Positions 1 through 5,259 of a stretch of DNA of 37,549 bases are shown here, piece after piece. The notes beneath the pieces are model-generated. The model was not told where the DNA came from. It did not search any database and saw only the letters and a program-made list of their open reading frames with translations. The stretch's first letter is position 1. The number at the start of each line of letters is the position of its first letter. The position numbers and the translations under genes are program-made. Location: contig NZ_CALPCP010000035.1 in the NCBI RefSeq assembly GCF_943192995.1, positions 1 to 37,549 of the forward strand. Direction: 5' to 3'. Source of the stretch: Flintibacter muris. GTDB taxonomy: Bacteria > Bacillota > Clostridia > Oscillospirales > Oscillospiraceae.

Positions 1-33
1 AATTTTTTCATACTGTTCTCTATTCAGTTCCAT
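1..33 (-). CDS. Partial transposase-like N-terminus
   Basis: An ATG at 33 reading leftward on the minus strand gives MELNREQYEKI before the window ends. This resembles the opening of DDE transposases of the IS5/IS4 group, which often begin with a 'L-x-x-E-Q-Y/F-E-x-I' segment. An AGGAG lies at 35-39, closer to the ATG than usual, so the true start could be a little downstream. Only 11 codons are visible and the call could be wrong. Confidence 0.35.
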   Translation of the reverse strand, partial: MELNREQYEKI

Positions 34-75
34 TCTCCTATTGTATCATACTTTGCCCCTTATGTGAACACTACC
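1..75 (-). mobile_element. Possible terminal part of an IS element running off the left edge
   Basis: The leftmost 75 bases hold what looks like the end of an insertion sequence: a terminal sequence reading GGTAGTGTTCAC on the minus strand (64-75), then a short leader and the first codons of a transposase-like reading frame (1-33). The other end lies outside the window, so neither the inverted repeat nor a target duplication can be checked. It sits directly beside the tRNA terminator. The assignment rests on recalled similarity of the N-terminal peptide to IS5/IS4-type transposases and is tentative. Confidence 0.35.
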
Positions 76-106
76 TAATTGCTTTGAGTTTTTTGATTTT
101 ATATGC

Positions 107-136
107 AAAAATCCCGCACCGAAGTGCGGGATTTTT
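107..136 (-). terminator. Rho-independent terminator of the tRNA gene
   Basis: A perfect stem (ATCCCGCAC / GTGCGGGAT, loop CGAA) is flanked by A5 on the left and T5 on the right, so it can terminate in both directions. It lies 27 bases beyond the CCA end of the minus-strand tRNA fragment. This is the expected place for the native terminator of that tRNA, and suggests that this side is the original chromosomal flank. Confidence 0.85.
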
Positions 137-163
137 GTCTGCATCTTTTTTGTCAATGCAAGT

Positions 164-208
164 TGGTGGACTCGAAGGGGATCGAACCCTCGACCTCTGC
201 GATGCGAA
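164..208 (-). tRNA. 3' fragment of tRNA-Ala(CGC); probable attachment site
   Basis: Read on the minus strand this is the 3' part of a tRNA: anticodon loop TTCGCAT (anticodon CGC), stem CGCAG, variable AGGTC, T stem-loop GAGGG-TTCGATC-CCCTT, acceptor CGAGTCC, discriminator A and an encoded CCA. The acceptor has T at position 70, as expected for the alanine G3:U70 identity pair if the intact partner begins GGG. Upstream of the anticodon loop (209 onward) the sequence is not tRNA, so the 5' half is absent. A 3' tRNA fragment next to its own terminator is the usual scar of site-specific integration into a tRNA gene; the intact copy should lie to the right, outside this window. Confidence 0.75.
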
Positions 209-376
209 AAGATTCATAAAACTTTTTTGGCTTGTTTTTGCTCCTTTTAGCCATTTCTGCTGGAGTTCACTTCATCTGCAAGCCTCTTTAACGAGGTGTT
301 TTCCATGTGTTCCGGCCACGTCTGTGGTAGGTTCTGTGGTCAAAAGGATATTATCATCCTCAAACCAACGGCAAAG

Positions 377-1027
377 TTAATCATAGAAGCCATATCTTTG
401 GCAAATCTCATGTACAGCTTCAGCATAAAGAGATCGTGAATGTTTCCTTAAATCGCTGTTCTTGTTCTTCTTGTCTAAGTACAGTTTTCTTAATTCATCG
501 TGATGTCTATTATCTTTTATCCACTGTTCTTTTTCGCAAAGTATATAGTATCCACCAGGCTGTTCCTCCCAAGTGTAACTGTTCTGCCTTTTATTGAAAC
601 GAATATATTCTTGCCGTTTATGGCCCTCTTCATCTGTATAGTTATTTACAATGGCAAAATCGCAGCTGTGAAGAATACGCGAGTTTTTTCTGTCCTTGAA
701 TTTGATGGTGATAACACGGGTCGAGTCTTCAGCGTAATCGTATCCATACTTATGGGCTACCTTATTCAACGCCTGTATAATTTTGAATTTGATTTTTTCC
801 GGAGTATAATTGCAATCATCGTCGTTGACCTCCAGATTAACATCAAAATCATAGCCAATATTTGTTTGTGGGACGTAAGTCACCATATTACGCCTATCAC
901 TTCCCACGAAATCAAAGCGAAAAGTAAAATCATCCCGAAGCAAATTTTGGGTCCTTTTTATAATAGCAATCAGGTCGTTTTTGACTGGGGCACGTTCTTT
1001 TCTGGTAACATATTTAAAGTCGTGCAT
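377..1027 (-). CDS. Nucleotidyltransferase-fold protein, solitary
   Basis: This 216-residue protein shows the pattern of the polymerase-beta nucleotidyltransferase superfamily: G42-S43 after a hydrophobic strand (FDFVGS), then an acidic pair D60-x-D62 (GYDFDVNLEV), then a third acidic strand with D123 (SCDFAIV). These match the G-S, D-x-D and late Asp that bind metal and nucleotide in the family. The C-terminal 80 residues are rich in Lys, Arg and aromatic residues. It could be a CD-NTase-like signalling enzyme, an antitoxin-type NTase or a small RNA-modifying NTase; the sequence alone does not decide, and no effector, ubiquitin-like or HEPN partner gene lies beside it. The start has GGGGG eight bases upstream. 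The gene is much more AT-rich than the genes at 1395-5200 and sits just inside a tRNA attachment site, consistent with recent transfer. Confidence 0.6.
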   Translation of the reverse strand: MHDFKYVTRKERAPVKNDLIAIIKRTQNLLRDDFTFRFDFVGSDRRNMVTYVPQTNIGYDFDVNLEVNDDDCNYTPEKIKFKIIQALNKVAHKYGYDYAEDSTRVITIKFKDRKNSRILHSCDFAIVNNYTDEEGHKRQEYIRFNKRQNSYTWEEQPGGYYILCEKEQWIKDNRHHDELRKLYLDKKNKNSDLRKHSRSLYAEAVHEICQRYGFYD

Positions 1028-1083
1028 ATAGTATCCCCCTATATTTTATTTTCCCGACCCGACCATTTAGCGTGAACTAAATC

Positions 1084-1098
1084 GTTGTATTATACAAC
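1084..1098. promoter_or_regulatory. Palindrome overlapping the -10 box, possible operator
   Basis: GTTGTATTATACAAC is a perfect 15-base palindrome around a central base. It contains the minus-strand -10 hexamer TATAAT of the promoter for the nucleotidyltransferase gene, so a dimeric repressor bound here would block transcription. No obvious repressor gene is adjacent. Confidence 0.5.
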
Positions 1099-1116
1099 AA
1101 GATTTTTGTTTGTCAA
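1089..1116 (-). promoter_or_regulatory. Sigma-A promoter of the nucleotidyltransferase gene
   Basis: On the minus strand, TTGACA (1116-1111) and TATAAT (1094-1089) are both perfect consensus hexamers with 16 bases between them. Transcription would begin near 1082 and run into an untranslated leader of about 55 bases. That leader starts with a short inverted repeat (ATTTAG / CTAAAT, 1065-1082) before the GGGGG ribosome binding site. Confidence 0.8.
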
Positions 1117-1394
1117 GGAGTACAAGATATAAATTGCGCCTGTTTTAAATTTTTCGGAAACTTTATAATAATACAGGACAGGAAATACTTTTCGTGTTAT
1201 TTTGTCTGTATTCTAACTCTGATGGGAAGGTTTTACAACGGTTTTCTGCCGGGACAGGCACTCAGATTCTGAAGGAGAATATCCAAAGATAAAAGAAAAA
1301 TCCAAAGCATGGGGCCAAATGCTAAAATTATGACCGGCAAAAATGCGCTTGAAGTTTTTGAGCAAAGGCGAGGATATTTTGCCGGCAGAGGCAA
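1117..1394. other. Intergenic stretch without a supported gene
   Basis: No convincing coding region was found here. An ATG-initiated frame of 44 codons at 1309-1443 on the plus strand (MGPNAKIMTGKNALEVFE...) looks slightly protein-like, but it lacks a clear ribosome binding site and overlaps the end of the next gene on the opposite strand. It may be the remnant of a degraded gene. Confidence 0.3.
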
Positions 1395-2288
1395 TCAGTT
1401 TACGAAGGAATACTCAAAACTAGCATTTGAGTCAGTATGCTGAAGCGAGAGGTTGTCCCCGTGCCAGAAGCGGTAACGAACCTCCGCACAGAGGCTCTCG
1501 TGGATAGTGCGCTCCATGCGGCCCTCTACCGGAGCACGGAGGGCCTGCCGCTGCTCGTTCAGCAATTCTACTTCCAGGCGGTACTGCCCCTGACGGATCA
1601 CCGCACCGGAGGGAGACCACTTTTCAATTTTGGCGCCCCGGTAGGTTGCTAGGCGGTATTCCTGGCCATGGTATAAAACAGAGCAAATACAGCCAGTGAA
1701 GCCGCCCACAGGCAGGGGGATCGCCGCAATTGCAAGCATCAGACTGCCGCGTTCCGGGCCGCCCCAAACGCACTGTGTCCAGAGGTACTTGCTGGGAAAA
1801 GAGCGGCCTCGATCCGTCTCAATATACCCGGTTCCACCGGAGAAATCCAAGCATTCGCCGTTCAGCTCCAGTGCTCCCTCCAGGGAATGCCCCATGCTGA
1901 TGACGCCGTGGGCGCACTGCATCCCTGCGAAGAACCGGAACGGCCCCATGATGTCAGAGCGCAGAGCGGTAAAAGGACCATAGTGCAGTGAGCCACAGAG
2001 GGAAAGATTGTCCTGTTGGATATGGAGGTCGATCCCCTGACTGCCAAAGCTGGACGCTCCAATCTGCACTTGAAAAGGCTGCCGGGAGACTTGTAGCTGT
2101 GCCTCCGGGTACTCCAGCCACCACGTCTGATTCTTTGAAATGACCTGGAGGGAGGCAGTGCAGTGTACTTCTCTGTCGATATGGAACGCGGGAATCAGCG
2201 CCAGAGTCTGTCCCTGCGGATTCTGGTGCTTGAAGTACCAGCCCTCAAAATAGGGGCCCGTCTTAGTTCTACCGCGGAAAAATCCCAT
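1395..2288 (-). CDS. Tocopherol cyclase-like family protein
   Basis: This 297-residue protein matches the bacterial branch of the tocopherol cyclase-like family. The hallmarks are an N-terminal G-P-Y-F-E-G-W-Y-F-K segment (residues 11-20) and the central G-T-G-Y-I-E-x-D-x-G-R-S-F-P-S segment (152-166) followed by an aromatic K-Y-L-W. In plants the family closes the chromanol ring of vitamin E. Bacterial homologues in Firmicutes have no established substrate, and this organism is unlikely to make tocopherol, so a role on some other lipid or isoprenoid ligand is only a guess. No signal peptide is visible. It lies on the same strand as the yaaA-to-deformylase group but is separated from it by about 290 bases with two hairpins. 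The start follows GGGG at 2298-2301. Confidence 0.75.
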   Translation of the reverse strand: MGFFRGRTKTGPYFEGWYFKHQNPQGQTLALIPAFHIDREVHCTASLQVISKNQTWWLEYPEAQLQVSRQPFQVQIGASSFGSQGIDLHIQQDNLSLCGSLHYGPFTALRSDIMGPFRFFAGMQCAHGVISMGHSLEGALELNGECLDFSGGTGYIETDRGRSFPSKYLWTQCVWGGPERGSLMLAIAAIPLPVGGFTGCICSVLYHGQEYRLATYRGAKIEKWSPSGAVIRQGQYRLEVELLNEQRQALRAPVEGRMERTIHESLCAEVRYRFWHGDNLSLQHTDSNASFEYSFVN

Positions 2289-2297
2289 AATTTATCA

Positions 2298-2327
2298 CCC
2301 CGGATTCAGTTTTTCCTGAATCTGGGG
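2298..2327 (-). promoter_or_regulatory. Hairpin enclosing the ribosome binding site of the tocopherol cyclase-like gene
   Basis: CCCCGGATTCAG and CTGAATCTGGGG form a 12-base stem with one mismatch and a six-base loop. In the minus-strand transcript the G-run closing the stem is the only plausible ribosome binding site for the ATG at 2288. A folded hairpin could therefore hide it. The structure also resembles a terminator followed by a weak T-run on the plus strand. Confidence 0.4.
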
Positions 2328-2380
2328 ATTTTATATGGGATATTCTCCGATGCTGGAGGCCGTCGAAGCTACCTTGGTGA

Positions 2381-2413
2381 AAAAGTTTTGCGGATATAAA
2401 CCGCAAAACTTTT
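2381..2413. terminator. Perfect 13-bp inverted repeat in the yaaA downstream spacer
   Basis: AAAAGTTTTGCGG (2381-2393) and CCGCAAAACTTTT (2401-2413) are exact reverse complements around a seven-base loop, with A and T runs at the outer ends. It lies about 160 bases downstream of yaaA on the minus strand and would work as a bidirectional terminator separating yaaA from the tocopherol cyclase-like gene. A repeat end or operator is also possible. Confidence 0.6.
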
Positions 2414-2576
2414 GATGTGAAGTGAGTGTTGCAGTTATAACTATATACTTTAGCAATTAAAAACACCCCTGTATTAGCAGGTAGGCCAGCGGAAATTACC
2501 AGAGGATCAAGATGATGCACGTTGCGGATTTCCTGCTGAGTACGGAATATTAAGCCGCTCCTGGCCAGGAAGCGGC

Positions 2577-3335
2577 TCAATCCTTGCGGGACTGTATCCA
2601 AAGATAAGCGGTGTGATTCCCCACCGATGTGGAGCGGCAGAATTGATAGCCCAGATGATCAAAGGCCAAAAGGTCCTCCGGGCTTTTGATTTGGTTCTCC
2701 GCCAGCCAGCGCACCATCTGCCCGCGGGCCATTTTACATTTGGTACCCTTTTCGACGACCCTGCCGTCTTTCAGCTCTCCAAAGACACAGGTGACAAATC
2801 GGACGGCTTTTGGCAGATGAGCCTCCACCGCTTTGCTGTACTCCTTGGAGGCCAGATTCAGCACCACGTCTGTTTCCGAGGCCAGTTGGTGAGCCAGACG
2901 GTCCCCCCAGAACTGATACAGGTCCCGGCAGCTGTCCACCTCCAGCTTCGCCTGCATTTCCAGCCGGTAGGGTGTCACACCGTCGAAGGGCCGCAGCAGA
3001 CCGTAGAAGCCGGAGAGGATGCGCAAGTGCTCCCGGAGGTAGTCCAGGTGGGCTGTCTCCATTACGCCGGGGGCCATGTAGCGGTACTGGATGCCCTCGT
3101 AGGAGAAAATCGCCGGAGTGAGGTTGCGGCGCAGGTCCATCTGTGCCAGCCGCTCTATGTTCAGTTTGGCGATGGCGTCATTGCACTTCCAGAGGGCCTG
3201 CAAGTCCTGGGGGGACATGCTCTGGAGGGCGGCTTTCAGCCGCTCTGTCTGCTCCAGAAATTGGGGCAGGCTGTCCATGGCAAAGCTGTCCGTGTCCACC
3301 ACCATTCTCTTCGCCGGGGCGATGATGATGCGCAT
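2577..3335 (-). CDS. yaaA: YaaA family peroxide stress protein
   Basis: The frame encodes 252 residues starting MRIIIAPAKRM, the usual YaaA/DUF328 opening. Typical family segments follow: the L-S-G-F-Y-G-L-L-R-P-F-D block, N-L-A-S-K-E-Y-S-K, and G-T-K-C-K-M-A-R-G-Q-M near the C-terminus. In E. coli YaaA lowers free iron and protects DNA and protein under hydrogen peroxide stress, and structures show a DNA-binding fold. A longer frame exists upstream, but the ATG at 3335 has an AAAGGAGGGG ribosome binding site eight bases before it and matches the family start. It is followed 240 bases later by a strong inverted repeat. Confidence 0.92.
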   Translation of the reverse strand: MRIIIAPAKRMVVDTDSFAMDSLPQFLEQTERLKAALQSMSPQDLQALWKCNDAIAKLNIERLAQMDLRRNLTPAIFSYEGIQYRYMAPGVMETAHLDYLREHLRILSGFYGLLRPFDGVTPYRLEMQAKLEVDSCRDLYQFWGDRLAHQLASETDVVLNLASKEYSKAVEAHLPKAVRFVTCVFGELKDGRVVEKGTKCKMARGQMVRWLAENQIKSPEDLLAFDHLGYQFCRSTSVGNHTAYLWIQSRKD

Positions 3336-3349
3336 AGAGCCCCCTCCTT

Positions 3350-3871
3350 TCAGATTTGGGAAAGCATCTCCGTCAGCCGCCTTGCCGCTGTATCCAGGCC
3401 TTCTATTCCGGCACAGCGACTGAGTTTGGCGTTGACAAGCTGATCCAGCAGGGGCTGACTTTGACTGCTTTCGTCCAGGGCCAGCTTCGCGACCATCACA
3501 TCCTCCCAGGCGCGGTTTAAAAACGCCACCTCCCGGCGGCCATGGGTCCTGGTGAACAGAGGCAGTTCTGAACCGCATAGCTTCTTCGTCTCTTCTGCGG
3601 GAAAACCGGCGACGGATAAACTGAGCCGCAAACCGTCCAGGAAAACGTCCGGCAGGCGCTCCCATTCCAGGCGATTGAGATCATACAACACAAATGTGTA
3701 TCGCGTATGGCAGTGGACCGCCAGCAGACTGGGCCTGCCCCGCAGCGGAATGATGTGGAGGTCCCAGCAGAAGCGGCAGTCCGGCTCCTGGCTGTAGGGG
3801 AGTGCTTTAATGTGCAAATGCCGCTGGAGAGGAATGGTCAGACCAAGTTCTACCGCCCCCCGCGTCTTCAT
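3350..3871 (-). CDS. DUF6933-like protein
   Basis: This is a 173-residue cytoplasmic protein without membrane segments. The pattern of an N-terminal strand region with W-D-L-H-I-I-P-L-R-G-R-P, then a 'vLYDLNRLEW' segment, then T-R-T-H-G-R-R-E-V-A-F-L-N-R-A-W-E-D resembles the DUF6933 family, whose members have a conserved T-x-x-x-x-R-x-V-x-x-x-N-x-A block. Function is unknown. The ATG overlaps the stop of the HEAT-repeat gene (3868-3871) and the stop lies 14 bases from yaaA, so the group is probably one transcript. Confidence 0.6.
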   Translation of the reverse strand: MKTRGAVELGLTIPLQRHLHIKALPYSQEPDCRFCWDLHIIPLRGRPSLLAVHCHTRYTFVLYDLNRLEWERLPDVFLDGLRLSLSVAGFPAEETKKLCGSELPLFTRTHGRREVAFLNRAWEDVMVAKLALDESSQSQPLLDQLVNAKLSRCAGIEGLDTAARRLTEMLSQI

Positions 3872-4314
3872 GAGAAACGCTCCATTTTTTGCAGCGCCGC
3901 CACGATGTCTTTCAAAACCAGCGGCTGCATACTATCCGGGTATCCGCTCAAGTCGGCCTGTTCCAATGCCGCCCGGATACGGGGAATGAGATTCGGTTTT
4001 GCTTCTGCAATTTCCGGTAAAGCCGCCACGCACTGACGGGCTGTAATTGGCTTTACATCGGTGACGTGGGACAGAAATTCATCAAGCAGCAAGTCAAATT
4101 TACCGTCCTTGTCCCAACGGGCATTGGCTGCAAGAATGGAAATAGCCCGGTTGCGAACCAGGGAATTTTTATGGCGCAGGAGGGCGGCAAAGTTGTTAAA
4201 GTGAGGATACCAAACGTCGGATGCCCTGCTTTCGGCGGTGATTTGTTGGGCAAGGGCATAGGTGGCCTTGGCGTCTTTTCCCGTCAGACAGGCAATACAG
4301 GCGTTGAAGTCCAT
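3868..4314 (-). CDS. HEAT-repeat-like (SufBD-annotated type) protein
   Basis: The 148-residue protein is almost all alpha-helical in appearance and shows HEAT-like pairs of helices (N-S-L-V-R-N-R-A-I-S-I-L-A-A-N-A-R-W-D near residues 50-70, then K-P-I-T-A-R-Q-C-V near 92-100). The motif Y-P-D-S-M-Q-P-L-V near the C-terminus is typical of a clostridial family often labelled 'SufBD protein', although it lacks the SufB/D core and has no suf genes nearby. A scaffolding or binding role is likely. The gene overlaps the DUF6933-like gene by four bases and follows the deformylase gene by one base. Confidence 0.6.
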   Translation of the reverse strand: MDFNACIACLTGKDAKATYALAQQITAESRASDVWYPHFNNFAALLRHKNSLVRNRAISILAANARWDKDGKFDLLLDEFLSHVTDVKPITARQCVAALPEIAEAKPNLIPRIRAALEQADLSGYPDSMQPLVLKDIVAALQKMERFS

Positions 4315-4315
4315 A

Positions 4316-4726
4316 TCAAATCAGTACCCCCTCGCAGTGGTCGATTTCGTGCTGGATGATCTGGGCCGTCCAGCCGGTAAAGGTTTTGAAGCGAATCTGA
4401 AACTGCTCATTCTGATACTGCACCTTGATAGATTGCCAGCGTTTGGCCTTCCGGATGCCGGTGAGGGAGAGACAACCCTCCTCCGCTTCGTAAGATCCGG
4501 ATTTCTTGATGATCTCCGGGTTGAACATGACCGTGTATTTGCCCTCGTTGTCAAAGACGATAATTCGCTTGCAGACGCCGATCATATTGGCCGCCATGCC
4601 TACACAGCCGTCCTTGTGGGCAGTCAGAGTGTCCAGCAGGTCCTGAGCGACAGGCAAGTCCTCCAAAGTGGCCGGTTCAGCCTTTTGGGAGAGGAACGCT
4701 TCATCCCGCATAATCTCTCGTACCAC
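4316..4726 (-). CDS. def: Peptide deformylase
   Basis: This 136-residue enzyme removes the formyl group from the N-terminal methionine of new proteins. All three family motifs are visible: G43-M-A-A-N-M-I-G50 (motif I, with N-M in place of the usual P-Q), E-E-G-C-L-S at 82-87 with the metal-binding Cys85, and H-E-I-D-H at 126-130 giving the two metal His and the catalytic Glu. The altered motif I, losing the usual Gln, is shared with a divergent group of Firmicute deformylases and may change activity or substrate. Translation appears to begin at GTG 4726 after GGAGG; an ATG slightly upstream is in another frame. Confidence 0.88.
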   Translation of the reverse strand: MVREIMRDEAFLSQKAEPATLEDLPVAQDLLDTLTAHKDGCVGMAANMIGVCKRIIVFDNEGKYTVMFNPEIIKKSGSYEAEEGCLSLTGIRKAKRWQSIKVQYQNEQFQIRFKTFTGWTAQIIQHEIDHCEGVLI

Positions 4727-4749
4727 GGCATTGCACCTCCATTACGCTC

Positions 4750-4765
4750 TTCCCCCAGGGGGGAA
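4750..4765. promoter_or_regulatory. Inverted repeat between divergent def and mutT
   Basis: TTCCCCC and GGGGGAA are exact reverse complements with two bases between. The repeat sits in the 104-base spacer between the divergently transcribed deformylase and Nudix genes, just upstream of the deformylase ribosome binding site. A TATACT at 4773-4778 may be the -10 box for the plus-strand operon; no good -35 is visible. Confidence 0.3.
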
Positions 4766-4830
4766 ATTGTGGTATACTCAATAAAATAGCATAAATGAGG
4801 GAAAAAGGCAAATTGGGGGCGGCGGATGGT

Positions 4831-5259
4831 ATGGAGAAAAAAGCGACAGAGGTTGTGGCAGCGCTGATCTGGGACGGGAGCAGGTTTTTGATCTGCCAGC
4901 GTCCAGCTCACAAGGCACGGGGACTGCTGTGGGAGTTTGTGGGCGGTAAAGTGGAACCGGGAGAGAGCAAAGAAGATGCCCTCATTCGGGAGTGCCGGGA
5001 AGAACTGGCTGTTACCATCTCAGCGGGTGAAGTGTTTATGGAAGTCGACCACGATTACCCGGACCTGAATGTACATCTGACACTGTTCAATGCGGCAATT
5101 ATCGAGGGAACTCCAAAAATGTTGGAACATAATGATATTCAGTGGATTAAAGTGGATGAAATACCGCAGTACGAGTTTTGCCCGGCGGATAAGGAAATTT
5201 TGAGAAGATTACAAGCAAAAGCATGGCAAGGGGGAAGGTTACATGAAAGCTCTATTTAA
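4831..5259 (+). CDS. mutT: MutT-type Nudix hydrolase, first gene of the defence operon
   Basis: A Nudix hydrolase of 142 residues from the ATG at 4831, chosen because GGGGGCGGCGG lies upstream; a frame start 36 bases earlier has no ribosome binding site. The Nudix box runs from G-G-K-V-E-P-G-E-S to R-E-C-R-E-E-L and matches GX5EX7REUXEE. The preceding W-E-F-V-G-G and the later H-D-Y-P-D-L-N-V-H-L-T-L-F are typical of the MutT group that hydrolyses 8-oxo-dGTP. Other Nudix enzymes split ADP-ribose, and the activity of this one is not determined by the motif. Its end overlaps the start of hsdR by 17 bases, so the two are translationally coupled. This is unusual for a housekeeping mutT and places it in the restriction operon. 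Confidence 0.88.
   Translation: MEKKATEVVAALIWDGSRFLICQRPAHKARGLLWEFVGGKVEPGESKEDALIRECREELAVTISAGEVFMEVDHDYPDLNVHLTLFNAAIIEGTPKMLEHNDIQWIKVDEIPQYEFCPADKEILRRLQAKAWQGGRLHESSI

Noticed and set aside
84..380. 98-codon plus-strand frame over the tRNA fragment
   Set aside because: Translation of tRNA and terminator sequence gives a chance frame; there is no ribosome binding site.
377..1027. Complete CBASS operon at the left edge
   Set aside because: Only the nucleotidyltransferase-like gene is present; no effector, Cap2/Cap3, HORMA or TRIP13-like gene is adjacent.
500..1075. 191-codon plus-strand frame opposite the nucleotidyltransferase gene
   Set aside because: Hydrophobic-looking product is an antisense artefact of an AT-rich gene; the minus strand has the promoter, ribosome binding site and NTase motifs.
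2269..2601. 110-codon minus-strand frame between yaaA and the tocopherol cyclase-like gene
   Set aside because: It spans two hairpins, overlaps both neighbours and has no motif or ribosome binding site.
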